Counted from the stretch's first letter, positions 8,173-17,170 are shown. The stretch is DNA of 63,533 bases from Rhodocyclaceae bacterium (GCA_030824275.1 JAVBXY010000018.1:1-63533); one strand, 5' to 3'. Numbers and translations: made by a program. Notes: generated by a model from the sequence alone, not told the origin.

Positions 8173-8880
8173 ATGAACAAGATCTATCCGAGTGCTGCCG
8201 AAGCGCTCAAGGGCATCGTCCATGACGGCCAGTTGCTGGCTGTCGGCGGCTTTGGCCTCTGCGGCATTCCCGAAGCCCTGATCGCCGCCCTGCGCGACAC
8301 GGGCGTGAAGAACCTGACGGTGATTTCCAACAACGCCGGCGTCGATGGCTTCGGCCTCGGCCAGTTGCTGGAGACGCGCCAGATCAAGAAGATGATCTCC
8401 AGCTACGTCGGCGAGAACAAGGAGTTCGAGCGCCAGTACCTGGCCGGCGAACTGGAACTGGAATTCACGCCTCAGGGCACGCTGGCCGAGAAGCTGCGCG
8501 CCGGCGGCGCCGGCATCCCGGCCTTCTTCACCCGCACCGGTGTCGGTACCCTGGTCGCCGAGGGCAAGGAGACGCGCGAGTTCGACGGTCATACCTACGT
8601 CATGGAGCGCGGGCTGGTACCCGAGGTGTCGCTGGTCAAGGCATGGAAGGCCGACAAGAGCGGCAACCTGCTGTTCCGCCGCACGGCGCGCAATTTCAAT
8701 CCGGCGGTGGCCATGGCCGGCCGCATCACCGTGGTCGAGGTGGAAGAGATCGTCGAGACGGGGACTTTCGATCCTGACAGCGTGCATCTGCCCGGCATTT
8801 ACGTGCATCGCCTGGTGCTGAACACGACGCCGGAAAAGCGCATCGAGAAGCGCACTATCACAGAGAAAGCGGGAGTCTGA
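8173..8880 (+). CDS. scoA: 3-oxoacid CoA-transferase subunit A
   Basis: 235 residues. The family I CoA-transferase alpha subunit has [13 protein letters not shown] near residue 25, [11 protein letters not shown], and the [15 protein letters not shown] segment. With subunit B it moves CoA between succinyl-CoA and a 3-oxoacid such as acetoacetate. A GGAGGAG site precedes the ATG. It is separated from scoB by 2 nt, so the two are co-translated. The exact acid cannot be told from sequence, and a 3-oxoadipate or similar role remains possible. Confidence 0.92.
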   Translation: MNKIYPSAAEALKGIVHDGQLLAVGGFGLCGIPEALIAALRDTGVKNLTVISNNAGVDGFGLGQLLETRQIKKMISSYVGENKEFERQYLAGELELEFTPQGTLAEKLRAGGAGIPAFFTRTGVGTLVAEGKETREFDGHTYVMERGLVPEVSLVKAWKADKSGNLLFRRTARNFNPAVAMAGRITVVEVEEIVETGTFDPDSVHLPGIYVHRLVLNTTPEKRIEKRTITEKAGV

Positions 8881-8882
8881 TC

Positions 8883-9521
8883 ATGGCCTGGACACACGAC
8901 GAAATGGCGGCGCGCGCCGCCCAGGAATTGCAGGACGGCTTCTACGTGAACCTCGGCATCGGCCTGCCGACGCTGGTGGCGAACTTCGTCAAGCCGGACA
9001 TCGAGGTCTGGCTGCAAAGCGAGAACGGCATGCTCGGCATCGGCCCCTTTCCTACGGAAGACCAGGTGGATGCGGACCTCATCAACGCCGGCAAGCAGAC
9101 GGTGACGACCATTCCCGGTTCTTCGATCTTCGGTTCCCACGATAGCTTCGCCATGATTCGCGCGGGCAAGATCAACCTGTCGATCCTCGGCGCCATGCAG
9201 GTGAGCGAGAAGGGCGATCTGGCCAACTGGATGATCCCCGGCAAGATGGTCAAGGGCATGGGCGGCGCGATGGATCTGGTGGCCGGCGTGCGCAGCGTGG
9301 TCGTGCTCATGGAGCACGTGGCGAAGAAGAAGGACGGTGGCTACGACCTCAAGATCCTGCCGCAATGCACCTTGCCGCTGACCGGCGTTGGCGTGGTGGA
9401 TCGCATCATCACCGACCTCGCCGTGCTGGATGTGACGCCTCACGGGCTCAAGGTGGTGGAGATGGCGCCCGGTGTGACTCGCGAGGAGTTGCAGCAGAAA
9501 ACCGGCGTGCCATTGCAGTAA
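8883..9521 (+). CDS. scoB: 3-oxoacid CoA-transferase subunit B
   Basis: 212 residues. The catalytic glutamate is in [10 protein letters not shown] (Glu47), which forms the enzyme-CoA thioester. Other family marks are [12 protein letters not shown] and GGAMDLVAG. It is paired with scoA, as in bacterial two-subunit succinyl-CoA:3-oxoacid transferases. After the stop come a 25-bp repeat copy (9535) and then an intrinsic terminator (9569). Confidence 0.93.
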   Translation: MAWTHDEMAARAAQELQDGFYVNLGIGLPTLVANFVKPDIEVWLQSENGMLGIGPFPTEDQVDADLINAGKQTVTTIPGSSIFGSHDSFAMIRAGKINLSILGAMQVSEKGDLANWMIPGKMVKGMGGAMDLVAGVRSVVVLMEHVAKKKDGGYDLKILPQCTLPLTGVGVVDRIITDLAVLDVTPHGLKVVEMAPGVTREELQQKTGVPLQ

Positions 9522-9534
9522 ACGTCGGCAGTAA

Positions 9535-9559
9535 AAAAGTCGGCGCTGGCAGTACGGCG
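9535..9559 (+). repeat. Dispersed 25-bp repeat, post-stop copy (scoB)
   Basis: 24 of 25 positions match. It starts 13 nt after the scoB stop in the sense orientation, and lies just before a transcription terminator. Confidence 0.9.
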
Positions 9560-9568
9560 CCGCGAAAT

Positions 9569-9598
9569 AAAACGGCCAGCCTTCAGGTTGGCCGTTTT
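9569..9598. terminator. Bidirectional intrinsic terminator between scoB and rlmJ
   Basis: A stem of about 13 bp starts AAAACGGCCA and ends TGGCCGTTTT around a TTCA loop, with an A-run on one side and TTTTGCTTTTT on the other. It lies between convergent genes and can serve both. Confidence 0.9.
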
Positions 9599-10446
9599 GC
9601 TTTTTCTTCGTGACTTTGCAGCGACCAGGCGGCGCGATCATCCAGCGCCAGCGCTTCGGCGAGAACGGGGCCGCATTCATTGAGCGCCGCTTCCAGCGTC
9701 CATGGCGGATTGATCACGAACATGCCGCTGCCGTGCATGCCATGGCCTTTGGTGGCCGGTGCGCGGACCGATAGCGTGACATGCAGCCAATGTTCGGCCC
9801 CGGACTTCTTCAGTCGCTCGGGCAACTGATTGGCGTCGAGCGAGGGTAGCAGCGGATGCCAGACCAGATAGGTGCCAGTGGCGAAGCGCTTTTGTGCATC
9901 CTTGATCGCCGTGGCCACTTTCAGGTAATCGCTCTTGATTTCGTAGGAAGGATCGATCAGCACCAGACCCCGGCGCGAGGGCGGCGGCAGGGCGGCTTTC
10001 AGCACCTCGAAACCGTCGGCCTGGTCGACGCTGACACGGCGTTTGTCTTCCTTGAATTCGCGGCGGAGCAAGGCGAAGTCGGTGGAGTGCAGTTCGCACA
10101 ATCGCAAATGGTCGCTGTCGCGCATCAGGCGCTCGGCGATCCAGGGCGAACCCGGATAGCGGCGCAGGCGGGCGCCGCTGTTCAACTCGCGGATCAAGGC
10201 CAGGTATTGCAGCAGCGGTGCCGGCAGATCAGGGCGCGACCAGAGTCGGCCGATGCCGTCCACGAATTCGCCGGTCTTGGTCGCCTGTTCGGCATCCAGC
10301 GCATACATGCCGGCGCCGGCGTGGGTGTCCACGACGAGGTAGGGCTTGTCCTTGGCGTTCATGTGCTCCAGACAGAGCATGAGGACCAGGTGTTTCAGAA
10401 CGTCGGCGGAGTTGCCGGCGTGATAGGCGTGGCGGTAGCTGAGCAT
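9583..10446 (-). CDS. rlmJ: 23S rRNA (adenine-2030-N6)-methyltransferase
   Basis: 287 residues from the ATG at 10446 ([19 protein letters not shown]), the conserved N-terminus of RlmJ. S-adenosylmethionine motif region [11 protein letters not shown], and catalytic motif [10 protein letters not shown], the NPPY-type motif of N6-adenine methyltransferases. It methylates A2030 of 23S rRNA. The longer frame to 10605 overlaps the divergent rluF and has no family support. The 3' end runs into the shared terminator. Confidence 0.92.
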   Translation of the reverse strand: MLSYRHAYHAGNSADVLKHLVLMLCLEHMNAKDKPYLVVDTHAGAGMYALDAEQATKTGEFVDGIGRLWSRPDLPAPLLQYLALIRELNSGARLRRYPGSPWIAERLMRDSDHLRLCELHSTDFALLRREFKEDKRRVSVDQADGFEVLKAALPPPSRRGLVLIDPSYEIKSDYLKVATAIKDAQKRFATGTYLVWHPLLPSLDANQLPERLKKSGAEHWLHVTLSVRAPATKGHGMHGSGMFVINPPWTLEAALNECGPVLAEALALDDRAAWSLQSHEEKAKRPT

Positions 10447-10479
10447 CGGGGAGCGGTGGGGCCGGTAGAATGTGTAACC

Positions 10480-11214
10480 ATGAATGATACGCAGGGAATC
10501 CGGATTTCCAAGTTGATGGCCGAGCGCGGGCTCTGTTCGCGACGCGAGGCCGACGGCTACATCGAGCGTGGACTGGTCTTCGTCAATGGCCAACGGGTGA
10601 CACAACTGGGTACGCGGGCCGAGGCCGATGCGGTGATTTCACTGGCGCCCGAAGCCAAGGCGACCCAGGCGCGACAGGCCACTATCCTGTTGCACAAGCC
10701 GATGAGCTATGTTTCTGGCCAGGCCGAGGACGGCCATCTGCCGGCGGTGACGCTGATCTCGGCGAAGACGCAGGCGGCTGGCGACCATCAGCGTTTCCAG
10801 CCCGCGCATCTCAAGGGACTGGCGCCGGCGGGGCGCCTCGACATCGATTCCACCGGTTTGCTGGTGTTGACCCAGGATGGCCGCGTCGCTCGCCAGTTGA
10901 TCGGTGACGACTCCGACGTGGAGAAGGAATATCTGGTGCGCGTCGATGGCCAACTCGATGCCAAAGGCTTGGCCCTGCTCAATCATGGCCTCGAACTCGA
11001 CGGCAAGAAACTGCGCCCGGCGCAAGTGGCTTGGGCCAATCCCGAGCAGTTGCGCTTCGTGCTGAAGGAAGGTCGCAAACGGCAGATTCGCCGCATGTGC
11101 GAACTGGTGGGGCTGAAGGTAACGGGCCTCAAGCGCGTACGGATCGGCCGTGTGCGCCTGGGCGATCTGCCGGTCGGGCAGTGGCGTTTTCTACGGCCGA
11201 ATGAAAACTTCTAG
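10480..11214 (+). CDS. rluF: 23S rRNA pseudouridine synthase, RluF type
   Basis: 244 residues. An N-terminal S4 RNA-binding domain ([23 protein letters not shown]) is followed by the RsuA/RluB/RluF catalytic domain with the active-site Asp in [14 protein letters not shown] and the C-terminal [12 protein letters not shown] motif. The tail motif [21 protein letters not shown] fits RluF (U2604) better than RluB. The ATG at 10480 lies 33 nt from the divergent rlmJ start; both are 23S rRNA modification genes. RluB or RluE remain less likely alternatives. Confidence 0.88.
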   Translation: MNDTQGIRISKLMAERGLCSRREADGYIERGLVFVNGQRVTQLGTRAEADAVISLAPEAKATQARQATILLHKPMSYVSGQAEDGHLPAVTLISAKTQAAGDHQRFQPAHLKGLAPAGRLDIDSTGLLVLTQDGRVARQLIGDDSDVEKEYLVRVDGQLDAKGLALLNHGLELDGKKLRPAQVAWANPEQLRFVLKEGRKRQIRRMCELVGLKVTGLKRVRIGRVRLGDLPVGQWRFLRPNENF

Positions 11215-11223
11215 CGAGCGCGT

Positions 11224-11973
11224 CTAGAACGAAAAGATGCGTTCGTAGGAGGCGATGCCGGCGGCGACCTGAAGGTTGTTGATGCGGTTGGTTTGCACCG
11301 TGACCGTCTGCTGAGCGGCCGTTGCCTGTGTTTGCTGCTCAGTCTGGCGAGTATCGAGTTCACGTGCGCGGTTCGTTAATGTATTGACCGTGCTGCCGAC
11401 ATTGCCCCGTGATGACAGCGTCTGCGTGGTGACTCGTTCCGCCTGCTGGCCTACGCGGGACAGGGTTTCCCGCACGGCACCGGCGTTGGCCTCGACGGCC
11501 GTATCGAACTTTTTCTGGTCGATGACCAGGCCACCATCCTGCTGCCGAGTAATGCCGATATCGCGCAAGGCCGCCGTCGTGGAATAGTCGGCGCCGACGG
11601 CACGGCGAATATCGTTACCGGCGGTGCGGGCGCGGCTATTTTCGGCGAGGGCGCTGTTGGGCGTGGTCACCTGACGGGATACGGCTGTAGCGTTGTTGTA
11701 TGCCTTGATGAAGCCGGCGGCGGTTTTGCGGATGCCGGCAGCGCTATCGGTCTGCTTGACGTCGCTCAGGGCTTTTGCTGCGCTCTGGGTGTCGGCAACC
11801 GCACTTTGCAGGCGCCCGGCCGCCGAGAGTTGCACCGAGGTGGTGTCCCTTTGCTGCTGTATGCGCTGGTCGGCACGCGCAAAGGCCTGCGCTGCCGGAG
11901 TGCTTCCCGTCAGTGCGCTGCTGCGGCTGGTGGCGCTTGCCGCGTAATGGCTGCCGATGCTGGTGATGGCCAC
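11224..11973 (-). CDS. FliD C-terminus-like protein, orphan
   Basis: 249 residues starting with GTG (MAITSIGSHYAAS). The second half resembles the C-terminal part of the flagellar cap protein FliD: an ITRQQDGGLVIDQKKFDTAV-type segment, then a long Gln/Thr-rich coiled region ending YERIFSF. The N-terminal half is Ser/Ala/Gln-rich with coiled-coil character and lacks the usual large FliD core (FliD is normally 400 or more residues). No other flagellar gene is in the window. Start choice is uncertain. Function unknown; a filament-tip or secreted fibre-like role is speculative. Confidence 0.6.
   Translation of the reverse strand: MAITSIGSHYAASATSRSSALTGSTPAAQAFARADQRIQQQRDTTSVQLSAAGRLQSAVADTQSAAKALSDVKQTDSAAGIRKTAAGFIKAYNNATAVSRQVTTPNSALAENSRARTAGNDIRRAVGADYSTTAALRDIGITRQQDGGLVIDQKKFDTAVEANAGAVRETLSRVGQQAERVTTQTLSSRGNVGSTVNTLTNRARELDTRQTEQQTQATAAQQTVTVQTNRINNLQVAAGIASYERIFSF
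11583..11607 (+). repeat. Dispersed 25-bp repeat, weak copy inside the FliD-like gene
   Basis: 21 of 25 positions match. It is antisense to the gene and covers codons 123-131 in a different reading phase from the other intragenic copies. It could be chance. Confidence 0.4.
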
Positions 11974-12061
11974 GGAATACGTCCAAATCCTGCTGTGCTG
12001 GTCGGATGACTATAGCACTGGCAGGCTTGACAGGCGCCGGCAGCTTGGCAACCATGCAGGC

Positions 12062-12229
12062 ATGTCGCCTGATGAGCCGCTTCCTGTTACTCCCCGATCC
12101 CGCCTGTGGCACAGGGCTGGTTGGACTGCCGCAGCCCTGCTGCTGGCCGTGGTCGTGGTGCTGACCTTCAGTGCGTACCAGCGCCCGGATCTGTTGCTGA
12201 ATCTGGTGGGGCTTCGCTACTGCGGCTAG
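12062..12229 (+). CDS. Small single-helix membrane protein
   Basis: 55 residues from the ATG at 12062. It has a basic N-terminal segment (RSRLWHRAGW), one clear transmembrane helix (AALLLAVVVVLTFSAY), then a short tail RPDLLLNLVGLRYCG. I know similar small proteins with a transmembrane helix followed by an RPDxxL-type tail in betaproteobacteria, but no function. Its last 62 bases overlap the 3' end of the opposite-strand HDOD gene. Confidence 0.5.
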   Translation: MSPDEPLPVTPRSRLWHRAGWTAAALLLAVVVVLTFSAYQRPDLLLNLVGLRYCG

Positions 12230-13100
12230 TGTCGGCAGACGCTTCAGCAGATTCGGCAACCGCCAGCAATAGCGTGGTCGTCGCTTCATCGAGGCCGAGG
12301 CGGCGGATCAGCATGGGCTGATCGATCCGCAATAGTTCCCGGATGCCTTTGTAGTCGTCGGGCAGTGCCGCATCGCTCCAGCCATCTGCCGAGTGGCGTG
12401 CCAAGTCCACCGCCAGTTTCACGTTGCGTACGCGGGGGTTTTCCGCATTCTGGTTGTCCATCAGGGTGTTCAGCAGTTCCGGCAGGTGCCAGGCCTTGGC
12501 CAGTGCCACCTTCAACTGGTAGAGCGGGATACCGTAGATTTCTTCCTGTATCGTCACCGAGCGCCGATTGCGCTGTGCCATTTGCGTGTCGCGAACCTTC
12601 AGCGCCAGTGTGGGAGCAAAACACCACATGAGCAGCTCCGCGATGTCGTGGAGCAGGGCGGCGACGGTAATTTCATCCACGTCGAGGTCGTGGCGCACGA
12701 TTGCCCAATCCCGTGCCCAGTGGGCCGCGCGACGCGCTCGGCCGATGGTTCGCAGCAATCCGAGCAGCGCCTTGGGATGGGTTTTCAGCTGTTCCTCGAT
12801 CTGGGGCAGGTTCTCGAAAGCGCGGAAAAATGGCTCGATGCCAAGCATCATCAGGGCGCGTTCGATGGTGGTGATGTCGGTGGTCTGCCGCTGGCGCCGG
12901 TTCTGCTCTATATAGGCCAGCACGCGCAGGGTCATCAGCGGGTCGTGGAGAATCACCCCGGCCAGTACGCGGGCATTAACGTTCTCGGCGTCGGCGCGCA
13001 GGCGCTCCAGTTCCTGCACGGTGCGGCGCAGCACCGGCAGATCGGCCTCGCTGAAGTAGGCGACCCAAGCGTCGAGATCGGAAAAGGGCTTGTCAATCAT
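12168..13100 (-). CDS. HDOD domain protein
   Basis: 310 residues from the ATG at 13100 (MIDKPFSDLDAWVAYF). The HDOD (HD-related output domain) region spans about 30-240 and includes AALLHDIAELLMWCF. The domain lacks the full metal-binding set of true HD phosphodiesterases, and such proteins mostly act in signalling without proven catalysis. No GGDEF or EAL domain is attached. The last ~35 residues are low-complexity Ser/Ala/Glu. It is divergent from the rpsF operon. Confidence 0.85.
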   Translation of the reverse strand: MIDKPFSDLDAWVAYFSEADLPVLRRTVQELERLRADAENVNARVLAGVILHDPLMTLRVLAYIEQNRRQRQTTDITTIERALMMLGIEPFFRAFENLPQIEEQLKTHPKALLGLLRTIGRARRAAHWARDWAIVRHDLDVDEITVAALLHDIAELLMWCFAPTLALKVRDTQMAQRNRRSVTIQEEIYGIPLYQLKVALAKAWHLPELLNTLMDNQNAENPRVRNVKLAVDLARHSADGWSDAALPDDYKGIRELLRIDQPMLIRRLGLDEATTTLLLAVAESAEASADTSRSSEAPPDSATDPGAGTH

Positions 13101-13175
13101 GGCTGCACCATTCTGGCACGAAACCTCTTTCGGCCAATAACCCGGCAGTAGAGGGAATTCTCTTGTTTGCCGGTC

Positions 13176-13204
13176 TTGCTCTGATGGTGCGGCACTGCTA
13201 TTAT
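13176..13204 (+). promoter_or_regulatory. Sigma-70 promoter of the rpsF operon
   Basis: TTGCTC (13176-13181), a 17-bp spacer and TATTAT (13199-13204) lie about 68 nt before the rpsF ATG. The implied leader of about 60 nt could hold an S6:S18 autoregulatory structure; I see only short complementary stretches (CACCCG with CGGGG) and make no firm call. Confidence 0.65.
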
Positions 13205-13271
13205 GGCGGGCTTCCCTTGCTCCACCCGTTACGCATGCGGGGGGGCTGTAAACTAGCCAAAAGGAGATTGC

Positions 13272-13652
13272 ATGCGCCACTACGAAGTCGTATTCATCGT
13301 CCATCCGGACCAATCCGAGCAAGTGCCGGCCATGATCGAGCGTTACAAGACGCTGGTTACCGGTCGCAATGGCTCGATCCACCGTCTCGAAGATTGGGGT
13401 CGTCGCCAGATGGCCTACCCGATCCAGAAGGTTCACAAGGCTCACTACGTACTCATGAACATCGAGTGCGACGGCGAGACCCTGACCGAACTCGAGCATG
13501 CCTTCAAGTTCAATGACGCTGTGTTGCGTCATCTGACGATCAAGATGAAGAAGGCCGTGGTCGCTCCTTCCCCGATGATGAAGGAAGAGAAGTCCCGCTC
13601 GCTGACCCAGTCCGACGCCAAGGTGGAGGCTCCGGCCCCTGCTGCCGCCTGA
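13272..13652 (+). CDS. rpsF: 30S ribosomal protein S6
   Basis: 126 residues. Starts [19 protein letters not shown], with S6 family blocks [14 protein letters not shown] and [12 protein letters not shown]. The tail after about residue 95 is a charged, Ala/Pro-rich extension. A strong AAAAGGAGA site precedes the ATG. It is first in the rpsF-priB-rpsR-rplI operon. Confidence 0.97.
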   Translation: MRHYEVVFIVHPDQSEQVPAMIERYKTLVTGRNGSIHRLEDWGRRQMAYPIQKVHKAHYVLMNIECDGETLTELEHAFKFNDAVLRHLTIKMKKAVVAPSPMMKEEKSRSLTQSDAKVEAPAPAAA

Positions 13653-13668
13653 GGAAAAGCCGAGCAAC

Positions 13669-13986
13669 CTGACGCAGTTGTCGGGTCGCCTGCTTGAGCG
13701 CGACGCCTTGCGTCGCACCCCGGCCGGAGTCCCGGTACTCGAATTCCTCCTCCAGCATGTCTCGACTCAGGTCGAGGCAGGCAGTGAGCGGAAAGTGGAA
13801 TGCGAGATGGCCTGTGTGGCCGTGGGGCAATTGGCACAGGTGCTGGTTGCCGCCAAACCGGGAGACGGACTTCATGTCGGCGGATTTCTCGCCGCCAGGA
13901 GCCTCAAGCGACGCAGCCCGATATTGCACGTGAATACAATCGAATTCGTTGAAGGAACCGAAAATGGCATTCAAACCGAAAAGTAA
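13669..13986 (+). CDS. priB: Primosomal replication protein N, apparent non-ATG start
   Basis: About 105 residues of a single-domain OB fold: [27 protein letters not shown], then the [11 protein letters not shown] and [18 protein letters not shown] blocks of PriB. It helps restart replication by binding single-stranded DNA at the primosome. No ATG or GTG is available near the N-terminus. Options are CTG at 13669 (sequence L-T-Q-L-S-G, matching the usual N-x-L-x-L-S-G start; a GAGGA site at 13651-13655 lies 13 nt upstream) and TTG at 13678 (spacer 22 nt). I prefer CTG, but the start is uncertain. The ribosome site overlaps the rpsF stop, suggesting coupling. Confidence 0.85.
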   Translation: MTQLSGRLLERDALRRTPAGVPVLEFLLQHVSTQVEAGSERKVECEMACVAVGQLAQVLVAAKPGDGLHVGGFLAARSLKRRSPILHVNTIEFVEGTENGIQTEK

Positions 13987-14242
13987 GATGGCCGGCAAGA
14001 AGAAGGACGACAAGGGTCGTAGCCTGTTCAAGCGCCGCAAGTTCTGCCGCTTCACCGCAGAGAAAATTGAAGAAATTGATTACAAGGATGTTGAAATCCT
14101 CAAGGACTTCATCACCGAAAACGCCAAGATCATGCCGGCTCGCATTACCGGCACCCGTACCGGATACCAGCGTCAGCTGTCGACCGCCATCAAGCGCGCT
14201 CGCTTCCTGGCCCTGATGCCCTACACCGACCTGCACCAGTAA
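13964..14242 (+). CDS. rpsR: 30S ribosomal protein S18
   Basis: 92 residues from the ATG at 13964 (MAFKPKSKM), preceded by GAAGGAA. The S18 core is [22 protein letters not shown] and the C-terminal half is [27 protein letters not shown]. The basic N-terminal extension is longer than in E. coli S18 (75 residues). It overlaps the priB end by 23 nt. Confidence 0.96.
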   Translation: MAFKPKSKMAGKKKDDKGRSLFKRRKFCRFTAEKIEEIDYKDVEILKDFITENAKIMPARITGTRTGYQRQLSTAIKRARFLALMPYTDLHQ

Positions 14243-14257
14243 GCGAGGAGACCAACC

Positions 14258-14707
14258 ATGCAAATCATTCTGATGGAAAAGGTTGTGAACCTCGGTAGCC
14301 TTGGTGATGTGGTCAAGGTCAAGGATGGCTATGCCCGTAACTTCCTGATCCCGCAAGGCAAGGCCAAGCGCGCGACGGAAGCCAACCGCAAGGTCTTTGA
14401 AGAGAAGCGCGCTGAGCTGGAAAAGGCCCAGGCCGAAACTCTCGCCGCTGCTCAGGCGCAAGCCGAGAAGCTGGAAGGCCTGATGTTGCAGATCACCCGC
14501 AAGGCCGGTGTCGATGGCCGCCTGTTTGGTTCGGTGGGCAATATCGACATCGCCGAAGCGCTGGCTGCTCAGGGCACCAAGGTCGAGAAGAGTGCCATCC
14601 GCCTGCCGGAAGGCCCGCTCAAGATTGTTGGTGACACCCATGTGCAGATTGCATTGCACACCGACGTGTTGGCCACCATCACCGTGTCGGTGCTGGGCGA
14701 GCACTAA
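14258..14707 (+). CDS. rplI: 50S ribosomal protein L9
   Basis: 149 residues, the normal length. The N-terminal RNA-binding domain has the signature [17 protein letters not shown], followed by the long connecting helix (residues ~42-75) and the C-terminal domain [17 protein letters not shown]. It is the last gene of the operon, followed by a strong terminator. Confidence 0.97.
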   Translation: MQIILMEKVVNLGSLGDVVKVKDGYARNFLIPQGKAKRATEANRKVFEEKRAELEKAQAETLAAAQAQAEKLEGLMLQITRKAGVDGRLFGSVGNIDIAEALAAQGTKVEKSAIRLPEGPLKIVGDTHVQIALHTDVLATITVSVLGEH

Positions 14708-14723
14708 AAAGCATTACCCCGGA

Positions 14724-14764
14724 AACGGGCCGCCAGCCGACCGGCTGGCGGCCCGTTTTCTTTT
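14724..14764 (+). terminator. Intrinsic terminator after rplI
   Basis: A nearly 16-bp GC-rich stem (AACGGGCCGCCAGCC against GGCTGGCGGCCCGTT) with a minimal loop is followed by TTTTCTTTT. It separates the ribosomal operon from dnaB. Confidence 0.95.
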
Positions 14765-14816
14765 CATGCATGCCTTTGGTGCGCAGGGAGGTCGATTTCC
14801 CCAGGATGCGCACAGC

Positions 14817-14875
14817 TTGTCCACAGGCTGCTCACAAGTTATCAACTTCAAATCCATGGAAGCGCGGAGTAGACT
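14817..14875 (+). promoter_or_regulatory. dnaB upstream region: DnaA-box-like sites and candidate promoter
   Basis: TTGTCCACA (14817-14825) differs from the DnaA box TTATCCACA at one position. TTATCAACT (14839-14847), 22 bp (two helical turns) downstream, is a weaker match. A possible promoter TTCAAA (14847-14852), 17-bp spacer, TAGACT (14870-14875) abuts the second site. Control of dnaB by DnaA is an inference. Confidence 0.4.
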
Positions 14876-14910
14876 TGCCGCTTCATTCTGGAGACCGCTC
14901 AGGAGACCAA

Positions 14911-16317
14911 GTGGCCCAAGTCCGCGCCTTCAATTCCCAGCAGCCGATAGATTCCCAGGTTGCCGCGCTCAAGCTTCCCCCGCATTCCATCGAGGCCGAA
15001 CAGTCTCTGATCGGTGGTCTGCTGATCGATAACAGCGCCTGGGATCGCATCGGCGATGTGGTGCGGGAAACCGACTTCTATCGCGACGACCATCGTCGCA
15101 TTTTCCGCCACATCGGAAAGCTGATTCAGATGGGCCGTCCCGCCGACGTGGTGACGGTTTATGAGTCCATCGAACTGTCCAACGAAGTGGATCAGACCGG
15201 CGGCCTCGCCTACCTCGGCGAGATCGCCAATGCCACGCCGTCGGCGGCCAATATCCGTCGTTACGCCGAAATCGTTCGCGAACGCGGAGTGCTGCGCAAG
15301 CTGGTCACGGTGGGCGACGAGATCGCCGGTAATGCCCTGAATCCGGCTGGCCGTGACGTCAAGACCTTGCTCGATGAGGCCGAGCAGAAGATTTTCCAGA
15401 TCGCCGAAGCAGGCAATCGCAATACCCAGGGCTTCGTCGAAATTCAACCGCTGCTGGGCGATGTCGTCGAGCGCATCGAAACCCTGCTGGCCCGTGACAG
15501 CCAGTCCGACATCACCGGCGTGGCCACCGGTTTTGCCGATCTGGACCGCATGACATCAGGCTTGCAACCGGGTGACATGATCGTCGTTGCCGGTCGCCCT
15601 TCCATGGGCAAGACCGCCTTTGCACTGAATATTGCCGAGTATGTTGGTGTCGAACTGAAGCTGCCGGTGGCCATTTTCAGCCTGGAAATGTCCGGCCCCC
15701 AGTTGGCCACCCGTATTCTCTCCTCCGTTGCCCGTATCGACCAGGGCAAGCTGCGCACTGGTCGTCTGACCGATGATGACTGGGATCGCATGACGGTGGC
15801 GCTGGGCAAGCTGCACGAGGCGCCGATTCACATCGACGAGACCGGCGCCATCAATTCCACCGACCTGCGCGCGCGCGCGCGTCGTCTGCACCGTCAGTTC
15901 GGCAAGCTGGGCTTGATCGTCATCGACTATCTCCAACTGATGAGCTCCAATCGGGATGGCGAAAACCGGGCCACCGAAATTTCCGAGATATCGCGCTCGA
16001 TCAAGGCGCTGGCCAAGGAGCTTCAGGTGCCGATCATCGCCCTGTCCCAGTTGTCGCGGAAGGTCGAAGAGCGCACCGACAAGCGTCCTTTGATGAGCGA
16101 CTTGCGCGAATCCGGCGCTATCGAGCAGGATGCGGACATCATCTGCATGATGTACCGCGAGGAATACTACAAGCCCGATACTCAGGACAAGGGGACGGCG
16201 GAAGCCATTATCGGCAAGCACCGTAACGGCCCGGTGGGCACCGTGCGATTAACCTTCCTGGGCGAATACACCCGCTTCGAGAATCACGCCGCAGGTTCTC
16301 TGGCGCCCTCTTACTGA
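14911..16317 (+). CDS. dnaB: Replicative DNA helicase DnaB
   Basis: 468 residues. GTG start at 14911 (MAQVRAFNSQQ) chosen for its CAGGAGA ribosome site; the longer frame to 14770 would read through the promoter region. The N-terminal collar domain (PHSIEAEQSLIGGLLID) precedes the RecA-like motor: Walker A GRPSMGKTAFALNIAE, Walker B region LIVIDYLQLM, and ALSQLSRKVEERTDKRPLMSDLRESGAIEQDAD. No intein. Its last 7 bases overlap the 3' end of the convergent flavodoxin gene. Confidence 0.97.
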   Translation: MAQVRAFNSQQPIDSQVAALKLPPHSIEAEQSLIGGLLIDNSAWDRIGDVVRETDFYRDDHRRIFRHIGKLIQMGRPADVVTVYESIELSNEVDQTGGLAYLGEIANATPSAANIRRYAEIVRERGVLRKLVTVGDEIAGNALNPAGRDVKTLLDEAEQKIFQIAEAGNRNTQGFVEIQPLLGDVVERIETLLARDSQSDITGVATGFADLDRMTSGLQPGDMIVVAGRPSMGKTAFALNIAEYVGVELKLPVAIFSLEMSGPQLATRILSSVARIDQGKLRTGRLTDDDWDRMTVALGKLHEAPIHIDETGAINSTDLRARARRLHRQFGKLGLIVIDYLQLMSSNRDGENRATEISEISRSIKALAKELQVPIIALSQLSRKVEERTDKRPLMSDLRESGAIEQDADIICMMYREEYYKPDTQDKGTAEAIIGKHRNGPVGTVRLTFLGEYTRFENHAAGSLAPSY

Positions 16318-16847
16318 AGTCCTGCTTCCCCAAGGATTTGCGCTAGCCAGGCGTTGACGCGTTCCTCGGTCAGCGCCGGCTGATTGATCTGATCCAGCGC
16401 CAGGCCGACGAAGCGATCATCGATGACTGCCTGGGATGCTTTGTGGCTGTATCCGTCTGTGGGCCAGGTGCCGATCACGCTGGCTCCGCAGGCGGTGACG
16501 GTATCGTGGATGAAGATCATTGCGTCCACGAACTCATTGGCGTACTTGTCTTGATCGCCCAGGCCGAACAGGGCGACTTTTTTTCCTGTCATGTCCTGAC
16601 CGGTCAGGCGAGGAAGGAACTCTTCCCAGCTTTCGTTGGACAAGCCCACCGACAGTCCGGGCAGTTCGCCATCACCATAGGTGGGAGTGCCCAGAATCAG
16701 GATATCGTTGGCGAGGAAGTCATCGACATTGGTACGGTTGATGTTGAGTGGATCGGCAGCCCGGTCGCCAAGCTTCTGGGCGATGAGTTTGGCGATTCGT
16801 CGCGTACGACCGGTGTCGGTGCCGAAGTAAATGCCTATCTTGCTCAT
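16311..16847 (-). CDS. fldA: Long-chain flavodoxin
   Basis: 178 residues. The FMN phosphate loop near the N-terminus is GIYFGTDTGRTRRIAK (usually T/S-x-T-G-x-T). The insertion typical of long-chain flavodoxins is present around LPRLTGQDMTGKKVALFGLGDQDKYANEF. It is a soluble one-electron carrier. Its start overlaps the stop of the upstream small gene in an ATGA arrangement, so the two are co-translated. Confidence 0.93.
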   Translation of the reverse strand: MSKIGIYFGTDTGRTRRIAKLIAQKLGDRAADPLNINRTNVDDFLANDILILGTPTYGDGELPGLSVGLSNESWEEFLPRLTGQDMTGKKVALFGLGDQDKYANEFVDAMIFIHDTVTACGASVIGTWPTDGYSHKASQAVIDDRFVGLALDQINQPALTEERVNAWLAQILGEAGLQ

Positions 16848-17170
16848 GATGGAGTGGGCTCCGGGCGGGGAAAGAGTTCGAGATGAATGGCGATGATCTC
16901 GATGGCGTGTTCGAGATCAAGATCTTCCCGGCTATCGCTGACGAGTTCCGGCCGGTTGTCGGCGAGGTCGGGGAAATCGAGCTGGATGCCGTAGCGGCCC
17001 GGCTCCTGTCCGAGGGTGTGGATGCGGGCACCGAGGTGGCTTTCATGGCGATGAAACACTCGGATCACACCCGGATGGTCGGGGTTACGGGTTTCAAAGG
17101 CCAGATTTTTTGCTTCCATGCGCTCACACAGGGCCAGCAACAGTCGTTTTAGGTTACGGTCCTTGTTCAT
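16844..17170 (-). CDS. Conserved small protein of unknown function upstream of flavodoxin
   Basis: 108 residues from the ATG at 17170 (MNKDRNLKRLLLALCERME); in-frame ATGs at 17188 and 17239 are also possible and none has a clear ribosome site. Soluble and acidic in the second half (YGIQLDFPDLADNRPELVSDSREDLDLEHAIEIIAIHLELF). No known domain recognised. Translational coupling to fldA (4-nt overlap) suggests a role linked to flavodoxin or electron transfer, but this is context only. Confidence 0.7.
   Translation of the reverse strand: MNKDRNLKRLLLALCERMEAKNLAFETRNPDHPGVIRVFHRHESHLGARIHTLGQEPGRYGIQLDFPDLADNRPELVSDSREDLDLEHAIEIIAIHLELFPRPEPTPS

Noticed and set aside
9856..10480. N-terminal extension of rluF back to 9856
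   Set aside because: It runs antisense through rlmJ and has no S4/pseudouridine synthase similarity; the ATG at 10480 gives the standard protein.
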